Source of the DNA: Actinacidiphila alni
Lineage (GTDB): Bacteria; Actinomycetota; Actinomycetes; Streptomycetales; Streptomycetaceae
Direction: 5' to 3'
Length of the DNA stretch: 64,000 nt
Assembly: GCF_900112845.1 (NCBI RefSeq)
Contig: NZ_FONG01000018.1
Location: forward strand, 114,267-178,266
The translations under genes and the position numbers were made by a program. Below, piece by piece: positions 27,400-37,950 of this stretch. Below the pieces are notes generated by a model, which ran no database searches, was not told the DNA's origin, and saw nothing but the letters and a program-made list of their open reading frames with translations. Each line of letters begins with the position of its first letter. The first letter of the stretch is position 1.

Positions 27400-29381
27400 A
27401 TGATCGGTCGTATTCCTGTCGTCGATGTCCGTCCGCTGGTGGACTGCGGCCGCCGCCCGGCGAAGGCGGTCGTGGGAGAGACGTTCGAGGTGACCGCGAC
27501 CGTGTTCCGCGAGGGGCACGACGCGGTGGCCGCCAATGTCGTGCTCCGCGACCCGGCCGGCCGGTCCGGGCCGTGGACACCGATGCGGGAACTGGAACCG
27601 GGCACCGACCGGTGGGGGGCGTTCGTCACCCCGACGGCCGAGGGGCGCTGGACGTACACCGTGGAGGCGTGGTCGGACCCGGTGGCGACCTGGCGGCACA
27701 CGGCCGGCATCAAGATCCCCGCGGACATCGACACCGAACTGGTGCTGGCCGAGGGCGCGCTGCTGCACGAGCGGGCGGCGGCCGGGGTGCCGAAGAACGA
27801 CGGCAGGGCCGGGGTGCTGGCGGCGGTGGACGCGCTGCGGGACACCTCGCGCACCCCGGCGGCCCGGCACGCGGCGGCGCTGGCCGACGAGGTGGTGGCG
27901 GTGCTCGACCGGTACCCGCTGCGCGAACTGGTCAGCGCGTCCAAGCCGCTGCCGGTGCACGTGGAGCGGGAGCGGGCGCTGTTCGGCTCCTGGTACGAGC
28001 TCTTCCCGCGGTCGGAGGGCGCGGTGGTGGAGGAGGGCGCGCCGCCGCGCTCGGGCACCTTCCGCACCGCCGCCGAACGGCTGCCCGCGGTGGCCGCGAT
28101 GGGCTTCGACGTGGTCTATCTGCCGCCGATTCACCCGATCGGCACAGCCTTCCGCAAGGGCCGCAACAACACCCTCACGCCCGGTCCCGACGACGTCGGC
28201 TCGCCGTGGGCGATCGGCTCCCCCGAGGGCGGGCACGACGCGGTCCACCCGGACCTGGGCACCCTGGAGGACTTCGACCACTTCGTCCGGCGCGCCCGTG
28301 AGCTGCGGATGGAGGTGGCGCTGGACTTCGCCCTCCAATGCTCGCCCGACCACCCGTGGGTGGCCAAGCACCCGGAATGGTTCGCGCACCGCGCGGACGG
28401 CACGATCGCGTACGCGGAGAATCCGCCGAAGAAGTACCAGGACATCTACCCGATCGCCTTCGACGAGGACTTCGCCGGCATCGTCCGGGAGACCCTGCGG
28501 GTGCTGCGGCACTGGATGGCGCACGGGGTGCGGATCTTCCGGGTGGACAATCCGCACACCAAGCCGGTGGTGTTCTGGGAGAAGGTCATCGCGGACATCA
28601 ACCGCACCGACCCGGACGTGATCTTCCTGGCCGAGGCGTTCACCCGGCCGGCCATGATGGCCACCCTCGGACGGATCGGCTTCCAGCAGTCGTACACCTA
28701 CTTCACCTGGCGCAACGACAAGCAGGAACTGACCGACTACGTGACGGAGTTGAGCGGGGAGGCGGCGGCGTACATGCGGCCCAACTTCTTCGTGAACACC
28801 CCGGACATCCTGCACGCCTACCTCCAGCACGGCGGCCGGCCCGCCTTCGAGGCGCGGGCCGTGCTGGCCGCGACCCTCTCGCCCACCTGGGGGGTCTACG
28901 CGGGCTTCGAGCTGTGCGAGGGCACCCCCGCCAAGCCCGGCAGCGAGGAGTACCTGGACTCGGAGAAGTACGAACTGAGGCCACGGGACTGGGCGGCGGC
29001 CGAGGCCGAGGGCCGCTCCCTGGCACCGCTGATCACCACGCTCAACCGGCTGCGCCGCCGGCACCCGGCGCTCCGCCAACTGCGGGACATCACATTTCAC
29101 CCAGTGGACAACGATTCGATGCTGGCCTATTCCAAGCGGTCCGGCGACGATGTCGTACTGGTGGTCGTCAACCTGGACCCGTTCCACACCCAGGAGGCCA
29201 CCGTCTCGTTGAACATGCCGGCACTCGGGCTCTCCTGGCACGAGTCGTACCCGGTGCGCGACGAGCTCACCGGGGACACCTACCACTGGGGCAGGGACAA
29301 CTATGTGCGCCTTGAGCCGGGCCGCGCGCCCGCGCACGTACTGTCACTGCGACCGTCTCCTTCGATCGGAGGGTCACTCAG

Positions 29382-29385
<4 letters not shown>
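27400..29385 (+). CDS. glgE: Alpha-1,4-glucan:maltose-1-phosphate maltosyltransferase GlgE
   Basis: 661 aa GH13_3 enzyme that adds maltosyl units from maltose 1-phosphate to the non-reducing end of alpha-1,4-glucan. The N-terminal region (GRIPVVDVRPLVDCGRRPAKAV, continuing FREGHDAV) closely matches the Streptomyces coelicolor enzyme as I remember it. Catalytic nucleophile region FRVDNPHTKPVVFWE, acid/base region FLAEAFTRPAMM, and NTPDILH further on are all intact. ATG 27400 follows AGGTGAGG at short spacing; an in-frame extension upstream to 27238 is rejected. The TGA overlaps the TTG start of treS (TTGA), giving translational coupling. First gene of the GlgE-pathway cluster. Confidence 0.95.
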
Positions 29386-31082
<1,697 letters not shown>

Positions 31083-31085
31083 CGG

Positions 31086-31112
31086 CGGGGGGCCGGAACG
31101 ACCGGCCCCCCG
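31086..31112 (+). terminator. Hairpin between treS and mak (terminator or attenuator)
   Basis: CGGGGGGCCGG-AACGA-CCGGCCCCCCG, a perfect 11-bp stem three bases after the treS stop. It splits the GlgE-pathway cluster into glgE-treS and mak-glgB halves, suggesting that at least part of the transcription of mak-glgB starts downstream. Confidence 0.7.
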
Positions 31113-31424
31113 CAGCCGACACCGGGCAGCGCGTCACCGACCGTGCCCGGTCGTCCTCCCCGAGTAGCGGGCGCCTGCGACCCCTGGCAGTATCCGGAGT
31201 ACCCCAGCAGCACCGCGGGGCACGTTCCGCCGTACCCGGTGGCTCACGGACCTGGCGTGACACATGATCGTCACGTCGGCAGGGCCCGTACGGCGGTTTC
31301 CTGTCACCCGCCCGGGGCAGGCTCCCCGTGTCGCCGGACAGCCCGAACCCGTCATCCGGGAGGCTGGCGCCCCTGCCGCTCGTCGAAGCGGCCGGGTGCG
31401 CGACTCCCCCGGGGAAAGGACGTC
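31113..31424. other. 312-base gap before mak
   Basis: No convincing gene: the open frame from 31143 that runs into mak lacks a ribosome site and family resemblance upstream of 31425. The region probably holds a promoter for mak-glgB, given the hairpin that precedes it, but I could not pick a clear -10/-35 pair. GGGGAAAGGA at 31411-31420 is the mak ribosome binding site. Confidence 0.35.
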
Positions 31425-32933
31425 ATGTCGGACAGCTCCTGGACCCGTGCTCATTCCGTGCCCGCGTCACCGTCCGTACCGAATTCGCCCACGACCCCAC
31501 CGACCGTGCGGGACACCGCCCCGCCGGCCGGGCGCGACCTCGCGCCCGGGCTGCTGCGGTCACTGGAACCGCTGCTGCGCGCCTGGCTGCCCAAACAGCG
31601 CTGGTTCGCCGGCAAGGGCCTGCCCATCAGCGGTTTCCGGCTGGCCGCCGCCACCGAACTGGTGCCGCCCGGCGGCCGGCTCGGCCCGCTGGGGCTGCTG
31701 CACGTCCTGGTGGACGTCGAACAGCCCGGCCGGCCCGCCGACTGCTACCAACTGCTGCTCGGCGCGCATCCGCTGCTGCCGTCGGCCCTGGTGCGGACCG
31801 CGCTCGGCCCCGCGGTCGGCGGCCCCTACGACGGGCTGACGCTCTACGACGCGCCGCACGACCCGCGGCTGGCCGCGCTGCTGCTGGAACGGCTGCGGGT
31901 GCCCGGACGGGCCGGGCGGCTGCGCTTCGGCGTCGAGCCGGACGCGCAGTTCCCGCCGGGGCTCACGCCGCGGGTGTCCACCGCCGAGCAGTCCAACACC
32001 TCGGTGGTGTACGGGGACACGTACATCCTCAAGCTGTTCCGCCGGGTCTCCCCCGGCACCAACCCGGACCTGGAGCTGTCGCTGGCGCTGTCCCGGGCCG
32101 GCTCGCGGCGGATCGCCGAGCCCGTCGCCTGGTTCGAGGCGCTGCCCGCCGAGGGCGTGCCGGGACCGCAGGGCGCCCCGGCCGTGACGGAACCGACCAC
32201 GCTCGGGCTGTTGCAGCGCTTCCTGCCGGGCTCCTCCGACGGCTGGGCGCTGGCCATCGCCTCGGTCGCCGAGGACGGCGACTTCACCGCGGAGGCCGAC
32301 GCGCTCGGCCGCGCCACCGCCGAGGTGCACGGCGCGCTGGCCGCCGCCCTCCCGGTACGGACCCTGGACGGGCCGGCCCTGGAGCGGATCGCCTCGGCGA
32401 TGACCCGGCGCCTCGACGAGACCGCCAAGGAGGTCCCGGCGGTGCGCCCGCACGCGGCGGCGCTGCGCTCGGCCTTCGACGACCTGGCCAGGCTCGGCGG
32501 CGCCGGCGAGCACGCGGTGACCGCCCAGCGGATCCACGGCGACCTGCACCTCGGCCAGGTGCTGCGCGGCCCGGACGGCGGATGGGTGCTGATCGACTTC
32601 GAGGGCGAACCCGCCCGCCCGCTGGCCGAACGGCGCCGCGCGGCGCCGCCGGTGCAGGACGTGGCCGGCATGCTGCGGTCCTTCGACTACGCCGCCCACC
32701 ACAGCGGCAACGGCCCCTGGGCGGCCCGGCACCGGGACGCCTTCCTGACGGGATACGCGGCCGTCTCCGGTCTCGACCCGCGCGAACAGCCCGTCCTGAT
32801 ACGGGCTTTCGAGACGGACAAGGCGGTGTACGAGGCGCGGTACGAGGCCCGCCACCGGCCCGCCTGGCTCCCCATCCCGCTGTCCGCCCTGTCCCGCCTG
32901 GCCGCCGCCCCCACCGAGGAGAACCTTCCGTGA
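31425..32933 (+). CDS. mak: Maltokinase (Pep2/Mak)
   Basis: 502 aa aminoglycoside-phosphotransferase-like kinase that phosphorylates maltose at C1 with ATP to give maltose 1-phosphate for GlgE. The N-terminal cap has the characteristic PKQRWFAGKG. The kinase part shows YILKLFRRVSPGTNPD, the catalytic loop RIHGDLHLGQVL and the metal-binding block LIDFEGEPARPLAERRR, followed by PPVQDVAGMLRSFDYAA, all typical of Pep2. ATG 31425 has GGGGAAAGGA just upstream; the longer frame from 31143 is not supported. The TGA overlaps the GTG of glgB (GTGA). Confidence 0.93.
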   Translation: MSDSSWTRAHSVPASPSVPNSPTTPPTVRDTAPPAGRDLAPGLLRSLEPLLRAWLPKQRWFAGKGLPISGFRLAAATELVPPGGRLGPLGLLHVLVDVEQPGRPADCYQLLLGAHPLLPSALVRTALGPAVGGPYDGLTLYDAPHDPRLAALLLERLRVPGRAGRLRFGVEPDAQFPPGLTPRVSTAEQSNTSVVYGDTYILKLFRRVSPGTNPDLELSLALSRAGSRRIAEPVAWFEALPAEGVPGPQGAPAVTEPTTLGLLQRFLPGSSDGWALAIASVAEDGDFTAEADALGRATAEVHGALAAALPVRTLDGPALERIASAMTRRLDETAKEVPAVRPHAAALRSAFDDLARLGGAGEHAVTAQRIHGDLHLGQVLRGPDGGWVLIDFEGEPARPLAERRRAAPPVQDVAGMLRSFDYAAHHSGNGPWAARHRDAFLTGYAAVSGLDPREQPVLIRAFETDKAVYEARYEARHRPAWLPIPLSALSRLAAAPTEENLP

Positions 32934-35446
32934 CCCGCTCCCCCGACGATCGTTTCCTCCCCGAGGCCAAGGCGCGCGGCTACGATGGCTCTACGCCACG
33001 TCCGGCCGCATCCGGTACCGCATCGAAGGGTGCCCCGCAGAACTCCGAGGGTGCCCCTCAGCCGACGGCCGCGCCTGACGCCGGACGTGCCCCGCAGGGG
33101 CGCGGGGAACTGCGCGAGCAGCCCAACACCGAGGCGCGGCTCACAGACCGCCCCAGTGGGGCAGACGCTGTTGTTCCCGCGACCACCGGGCCCGTGGTGG
33201 CTGAGCGCGCAGTTCCTCCCCCAGCTACCGCTGGGGGTGCCCCCAGCGCCCCTTCAGGGCTCGGGTCGGACGACCGGTGGCGGCTCCTCGAAGGAGCCCA
33301 TCACGACCCGCACGGAGTGCTGGGAGCGCACCCCGTGGACGGGGGCGGCGTCAGGGTCCGGGCGCTGCGCCCGTTCGCCCGGTCGGTGGCGGCCGTGACG
33401 GACGGCGGCACCCGCACCGAGCTGGCGGCAGAAGGCGACGGCTTCTTCTCGGGCGTGCTGCCCGCCAAGGGCACCGCGCTGCCCGCCGAGGGCTACCGGC
33501 TCGCCGTGACGTACGACGACGGCGAGCACGTCGTGGAGGACCCGTACCGCTTCCTGCCCTCCCTCGGGGAGCTGGACCTGCACCTGATCGGTGAGGGCCG
33601 GCACGAGGAGCTGTGGAAGGCGCTCGGCTCGCAGCCGATGACGCACGAGGGCGTGACCGGCACCCGCTTCGCGGTGTGGGCGCCGAACGCGCGCGGCGTG
33701 CGGGTCGCGGGCGACTTCAACTTCTGGGACGGCACCGGCTTCCCGATGCGCTCGCTGGGCGGCTCCGGCGTGTGGGAGCTGTTCGTGCCCGGCGTCGGCG
33801 CGGGGACGGCGTACAAGTACGAGATCACCCGGCCGGACGGCTCGCGCGGGATGAAGGCGGACCCGATGGCGCGGGCCACGGAGGTGCCGCCGGCCACCGC
33901 GTCGCTGGTGACGGAGTCGGCGCACGAGTGGCGGGACCAGGAGTGGATGGAGCGCCGGGCCGCGGTCCCGGTGCACCGCGCGCCGTTCTCGGTGTACGAG
34001 GTGCACCTGGCGTCCTGGCGCCCCGGCCTGACCTACCGCGAGCTGGCCGAGCAGCTGCCCGCGTACGTCAAGGAACTCGGCTTCACGCACGTGGAGTTGA
34101 TGCCGGTCGCCGAGCACCCCTTCGGCGGTTCCTGGGGTTACCAGGTGACGTCGTACTACGCGCCGACCTCGCGGCTCGGCTCACCGGACGACTTCCGCTT
34201 CCTGGTGGACGCGCTGCACGCGGCCGGGATCGGCGTGATCATGGACTGGGTGCCGGCGCACTTCCCGAAGGACGAATGGGCGCTGGCGCGCTTCGACGGC
34301 ACACCGCTGTACGAACCGTCCGACCCGCGGCGCGCGGAGCACCCGGACTGGGGCACGCTGGAGTTCGACTTCGGCCGCACCGAAGTGCGCAATTTCCTGG
34401 TCGCCAACGCCGTGTACTGGTGCGAGGAGTTCCACATCGACGGGCTGCGCGTCGACGCGGTCGCCTCGATGCTCTACCTCGACTACTCGCGCGAGGGCGG
34501 CGACTGGCTGCCCAACGCGTACGGCGGCCGGGAGAATCTGGACGCGGTGGCGTTCCTCCAGGAGATGAACGCGACCGTCTACCGGCGCTGTCCCGGGGCC
34601 GTGACCATCGCCGAGGAGTCCACCGCCTGGGACGGTGTGACCCGCCCGACGCATCTGGTCGGCCCGACCGGCTTCGGCGGTCTCGGCTTCGGCCTGAAGT
34701 GGAACATGGGCTGGATGCACGACTCGCTGGACTACGTCGCGCACGAGCCGGTGCACCGCAGGTACCACCACAACGAGATGACGTTCTCGATGGTGTACGC
34801 GTACTCCGAGAATTACGTGCTGCCGATCTCGCACGACGAAGTGGTGCACGGCAAGGGCTCGTTGGTGAGCAAGATGCCCGGCGACTGGTGGCAGCAGCGC
34901 GCCACCGTCCGCGCCTACCTGGGCTTCATGTGGGCGCACCCGGGCAAGCAACTGCTCTTCATGGGGCAGGAGTTCGCGCAGGGCGCGGAGTGGTCGCACG
35001 ACACGGGGCCCGACTGGTGGCTGCTGGACCCGGATTACCCGGCGGCCGACGACCACCGCGGCGTCCGCGACCTGGTCCGCGACCTCAACGCGGTCTACGC
35101 GGCCACGCCCGCGCTGTGGCAACTGGACACCGACCCGGACGGTTTCGCCTGGATCGACGGCGGCGCGGCGGAGGACAACACCTTCTCCTTCCTGCGCTAC
35201 GACACCGCGGGCGACCCGCTGTTGTGCGTCAGCAACTTCTCCCCCGTCGTGCGTGAGAACTACCGCCTCGGCTCCCCCGACGTGGTCTGGAAGCCGGTGC
35301 TCAACACCGACGCGCCGCGTTACGGCGGCAGCGGCGCCGCCGCGGCTGACCCGCTGAAGACCGACCCGACGCCCTGGAACGGCCGCGCCCACAGCGTCAG
35401 TCTGACGCTGCCCCCGCTGGCCACCCTCTGGCTCCGCCCGGCCTAG
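32930..35446 (+). CDS. glgB: 1,4-alpha-glucan branching enzyme GlgB with repeat-derived N-terminal linker
   Basis: 838 aa GH13_9 enzyme making alpha-1,6 branches in the glucan produced by GlgE. After a disordered N-terminal segment (about residues 1-115) come the N1 domain (LLEGAHHDPHGVLGAHP), the CBM48 domain (TRFAVWAPNARGVRVAGDFN) and the catalytic barrel. The nucleophile lies in HIDGLRVDAVASMLY, the acid in TIAEESTAWDG, and the third carboxylate in ISHDEVVHGKGS. Start GTG 32930 overlaps the mak stop. The linker coding bases 33096-33253 are a dispersed Streptomyces palindromic repeat read in frame (see repeat entry), so the enzyme is longer than most GlgB proteins. Transcription ends at the hairpin at 35455. 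Confidence 0.95.
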   Translation: MTRSPDDRFLPEAKARGYDGSTPRPAASGTASKGAPQNSEGAPQPTAAPDAGRAPQGRGELREQPNTEARLTDRPSGADAVVPATTGPVVAERAVPPPATAGGAPSAPSGLGSDDRWRLLEGAHHDPHGVLGAHPVDGGGVRVRALRPFARSVAAVTDGGTRTELAAEGDGFFSGVLPAKGTALPAEGYRLAVTYDDGEHVVEDPYRFLPSLGELDLHLIGEGRHEELWKALGSQPMTHEGVTGTRFAVWAPNARGVRVAGDFNFWDGTGFPMRSLGGSGVWELFVPGVGAGTAYKYEITRPDGSRGMKADPMARATEVPPATASLVTESAHEWRDQEWMERRAAVPVHRAPFSVYEVHLASWRPGLTYRELAEQLPAYVKELGFTHVELMPVAEHPFGGSWGYQVTSYYAPTSRLGSPDDFRFLVDALHAAGIGVIMDWVPAHFPKDEWALARFDGTPLYEPSDPRRAEHPDWGTLEFDFGRTEVRNFLVANAVYWCEEFHIDGLRVDAVASMLYLDYSREGGDWLPNAYGGRENLDAVAFLQEMNATVYRRCPGAVTIAEESTAWDGVTRPTHLVGPTGFGGLGFGLKWNMGWMHDSLDYVAHEPVHRRYHHNEMTFSMVYAYSENYVLPISHDEVVHGKGSLVSKMPGDWWQQRATVRAYLGFMWAHPGKQLLFMGQEFAQGAEWSHDTGPDWWLLDPDYPAADDHRGVRDLVRDLNAVYAATPALWQLDTDPDGFAWIDGGAAEDNTFSFLRYDTAGDPLLCVSNFSPVVRENYRLGSPDVVWKPVLNTDAPRYGGSGAAAADPLKTDPTPWNGRAHSVSLTLPPLATLWLRPA
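33096..33253. repeat. Dispersed palindromic repeat embedded in the glgB reading frame
   Basis: AGGGGCGCGGGGAACTGCGCG (33096-33116), shown here as 21 bases split AGGGGCGCGG/GGAACTGCGCG, is matched by an inverted copy: CGCGCAGTTCC at 33206-33216 and GCGCCCCT at 33246-33253. The inverted copy is itself interrupted by 29 bases holding a second hairpin, CCCCCAGC-TACC-GCTGGGGG (33218-33237). Both sequences resemble repeats common in Streptomyces intergenic DNA. Here they encode the Pro/Ala/Gly-rich linker of GlgB without breaking its frame. Confidence 0.75.
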
Positions 35447-35454
35447 CGGACTGC

Positions 35455-35491
35455 GGAGGGGGGCGCCGGGGTCCGCCCGGCGCCCCCCTCC
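35455..35491. terminator. Bidirectional hairpin between glgB and pfkA
   Basis: Perfect 16-bp stem (GGAGGGGGGCGCCGGG with its complement) around a GTCCG loop, placed between two convergent genes. Confidence 0.85.
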
Positions 35492-35513
35492 GTCCCCGCG
35501 GGACGGGCCGCCG

Positions 35514-36539
35514 TCAGAAGACGGATTCGGCCTCTTCCATCCGGTTCTCCGGGACGGTCTTGAGGTGGGTGACGGCGTCGGCCAGCGGGACCAGGCCGAT
35601 CTCGGTGCCCTGGAGCGAGGTCATGTGGCCGAAGGCGCCCTTGTGGGCGGCCTCGACGGCGTGCCAGCCGAAGCGGGTGGCCAGGACCCGGTCGTACGCG
35701 GTGGGCACGCCGCCGCGCTGGACGTGGCCGAGGATGACCGGACGCGCCTCCTTGCCGAGGCGTTCCTCCAACTCCATGGCGAGCGTGGTGCCGATGCCGG
35801 TGAAGCGCTCGTGGCCGTACTTGTCGATCTCGCCGACGCCGTAGTCCATGCTGCCCTTGGCCGGGTGGGCGCCCTCGGCGACGCAGATGACGGCGAATTT
35901 CTTGCCGCGCGCGAAGCGTTCCTCGACCATCGCCACCAACTGCGCCGGCTCGAAGGGGCGTTCGGGCACGCAGATGCCGTGCGCGCCGCTGGCCATGCCC
36001 GCTTCCAGGGCGATCCAGCCGGCGTGCCGGCCCATCACCTCGACCACCATGACGCGCTGGTGCGACTCGGCGGTGGTCTTCAGTCGGTCGATGGCCTCGG
36101 TGGCGACGGTGACGGCGGTGTCGAAGCCGAAGGTGCGGTCGGTGCCGTTGATGTCGTTGTCGATGGTCTTGGGCACGCCGACGACCGGCATCCCGGCGTC
36201 GGAGAGCATCCGGGCGGCGGTCAGGGTGCCCTCGCCGCCGATCGGGATCAGCACGTCGATGCCGTACTGGGCGCACAGCTCGTCGGCGTTGTCGGCGGCC
36301 TCGCGCAGCCGGGCGCGTTCCAGCCGGGCCGAGCCGAGGATGGTGCCGCCGCGGGCCAGGATGCCGCTGACGGAGTTGAGGTCCAGGGGGCGGAAGCGGC
36401 CTTCCAGCAGGCCGACGAAGCCGTCCTCGAAGCCGATGATCTCGTCGCCGTGGCCGGCCATCGCGCGGTGCACGACGGACCGGATGACGGCGTTGAGTCC
36501 GGGGCAGTCGCCGCCGGCGGTGAGGACTCCGATGCGCAT
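35514..36539 (-). CDS. pfkA: ATP-dependent 6-phosphofructokinase
   Basis: 341 aa cytosolic enzyme, fructose 6-phosphate + ATP to fructose 1,6-bisphosphate. N-terminal RIGVLTAGGDCPGLNAVIR; nucleotide site GGEGTL, where glycine follows Glu as in ATP-using enzymes (PPi enzymes carry Asp there); catalytic block PKTIDNDINGTD; substrate blocks EVMGRHAGWIA and LGHVQRGG. ATG 36539 has GGAG ten bases upstream. Lies in a central-carbon group with ldhA, pta, ackA and pyk; a 15-bp tandem repeat stands in its upstream region. Confidence 0.95.
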   Translation of the reverse strand: MRIGVLTAGGDCPGLNAVIRSVVHRAMAGHGDEIIGFEDGFVGLLEGRFRPLDLNSVSGILARGGTILGSARLERARLREAADNADELCAQYGIDVLIPIGGEGTLTAARMLSDAGMPVVGVPKTIDNDINGTDRTFGFDTAVTVATEAIDRLKTTAESHQRVMVVEVMGRHAGWIALEAGMASGAHGICVPERPFEPAQLVAMVEERFARGKKFAVICVAEGAHPAKGSMDYGVGEIDKYGHERFTGIGTTLAMELEERLGKEARPVILGHVQRGGVPTAYDRVLATRFGWHAVEAAHKGAFGHMTSLQGTEIGLVPLADAVTHLKTVPENRMEEAESVF

Positions 36540-36599
36540 GGTGCTGTGTCTCCAGTAAGTCGTCGGTGGGGCGTCGGCTGCGGGTGCACGGGCGGGACA

Positions 36600-36674
36600 G
36601 CGGACGGTGCGAAGGCGGACGGTGGCGGGGCGGACTGTGGCAGGGCGGACAGTGGCAGGGCGGGCGGTGCTCGG
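36600..36674. repeat. Five copies of a 15-bp tandem repeat upstream of pfkA
   Basis: Consecutive 15-base units begin at 36600, 36615, 36630, 36645 and 36660: GCGGACGGTGCGAAG, GCGGACGGTGGCGGG, GCGGACTGTGGCAGG, GCGGACAGTGGCAGG, GCGGGCGGTGCTCGG. The middle three are most alike. The array ends 61 bases before the pfkA start (minus strand) and 66 bases beyond the ldhA stop. Non-coding as far as can be seen. Confidence 0.8.
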
Positions 36675-36739
36675 TCACCAGTGGATCACGGGGCGCTCCG
36701 GGCCGGTCACCGGACCCGGCCGGCCGCGGTCCCCGTGGG

Positions 36740-37738
36740 TCACGGGTTCCTGGGGACCAGCGTGCACTCGGTGATCCGGCCCGCCACATAGTCGTCCACA
36801 TTGCGGACAGTCGCCGAGACGATCTCGTCGATCGCGTCGACCGTGAAGTACGCCTGGTGCGAGGTGACCAGGACGTGCGTGAAGGTCAGCAGCCGGGCGA
36901 GGGTGTCGTCCGTCATCACCTCCAGCGACTTGTCGTAGAAGAAGACCCCGGCCTCCTCCTCGTACACGTCGAGACCCACCCCGCCGAGCCGCCCGGCGCG
37001 GAGCGTCTCGACCAGGGCGGCGGAGTCGATCAGGCCGCCGCGGCTGGAGTTGATCAGGATCGCGTCGTCCTTCATCAGGCCGAGCCGCCGCTCGCCGACC
37101 AGGTGGTGGGTGGACGGCATCAGCGGCACGTGCAGGCTGATCAGGTCCGACTCCCGGAAGAGCCGGTCGAGTTCGACGTACTCCATGCCCAGTTCTGTGC
37201 AGGCGGGGTTGACGGCGATGTCCCAGCCGAGGATCCGCATCCCGTAGCCGCGGGCGATGGCGGTGAAGGCGGTGCCGATCCTGCCGGTGCCGACCACGCC
37301 GACGGTGCGGCCGTGGAAGTCACGCCCGAGCAGTCCGTCGAGCCGGAAGTCGAAGTCGCGGGTGCGGCTCGCGGCGCGCACGATCCGCCGGTTGAGCGCC
37401 ATCGCCAGCGCCCAGGCGAACTCGGCGACGGAATACGGGGAGTAGCTGGCGACGCGGGCCACGGTCATGCCGAGCCGCTCGGCGTGGTCGAGGTCGATGT
37501 TGTTGTAGCCGGTCGAGCGCTGGGCGATCAGTTTGGTGCCGCCGCGCACCAGGCCCTCCAGCACCGGGGCGTCCAGCACCGCGTTCACGCTGGTGGAGAC
37601 CGCTTCGTAGCCGGCCGCGAGCGGCAGGGTGTCCATGGTCAGAAAGGTCTCCAGGCACCGCACCTGATGCCGCGGCCCGAACGCCGCCTCCAGCAGGGGA
37701 CGCTCGTCGCGCTGCACTCCGGTCGCCAGAACTTCCAT
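36740..37738 (-). CDS. ldhA: D-lactate dehydrogenase (LdhA-type 2-hydroxyacid dehydrogenase)
   Basis: 332 aa NADH-dependent enzyme reducing pyruvate to D-lactate. Rossmann motif VGVVGTGRIG about residue 150; catalytic Arg in NSSRGGLIDSAAL; Glu in the DVYEEEAGVFFYDKS block; His in VTSHQAYFT. The last two blocks closely match E. coli LdhA (DVYE..., DLFFEDKS and GHQAFLT), which separates it from PGDH-like relatives. ATG 37738 has GAGGAGG upstream; the longer frame to 37924 is not supported. Divergent from pta by 212 bases, so the two overflow routes may share a control region. Confidence 0.9.
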   Translation of the reverse strand: MEVLATGVQRDERPLLEAAFGPRHQVRCLETFLTMDTLPLAAGYEAVSTSVNAVLDAPVLEGLVRGGTKLIAQRSTGYNNIDLDHAERLGMTVARVASYSPYSVAEFAWALAMALNRRIVRAASRTRDFDFRLDGLLGRDFHGRTVGVVGTGRIGTAFTAIARGYGMRILGWDIAVNPACTELGMEYVELDRLFRESDLISLHVPLMPSTHHLVGERRLGLMKDDAILINSSRGGLIDSAALVETLRAGRLGGVGLDVYEEEAGVFFYDKSLEVMTDDTLARLLTFTHVLVTSHQAYFTVDAIDEIVSATVRNVDDYVAGRITECTLVPRNP

Positions 37739-37950
37739 CGCGGGGCCTCCTCGGTAACCTTCCCTCACCCTACGTGCACGTCCGGTCCCGCGCGGCGCGA
37801 GGCGTGCCCGCCGCGGCGGCCGGGCGCGGGAAGACCGGGTCGGGGCCCCGGGGAGCGGGCGGCGGGCGGGGGCGTTAGCGTCGGGGGTGCGTACGGCCGT
37901 ACGCGCGAGGGCGCCCGGCAGCACACCCGGCGGGAACGGACGGAGCAGGC

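Noticed and set aside
31143..31424. In-frame extension of maltokinase, with a Tyr/Pro-rich stretch
   Set aside because: No ribosome site at 31143, whereas ATG 31425 has a strong one and gives the usual length.
36600..36674. Tandem array considered as a CRISPR
   Set aside because: The 15-base units adjoin one another without spacers.
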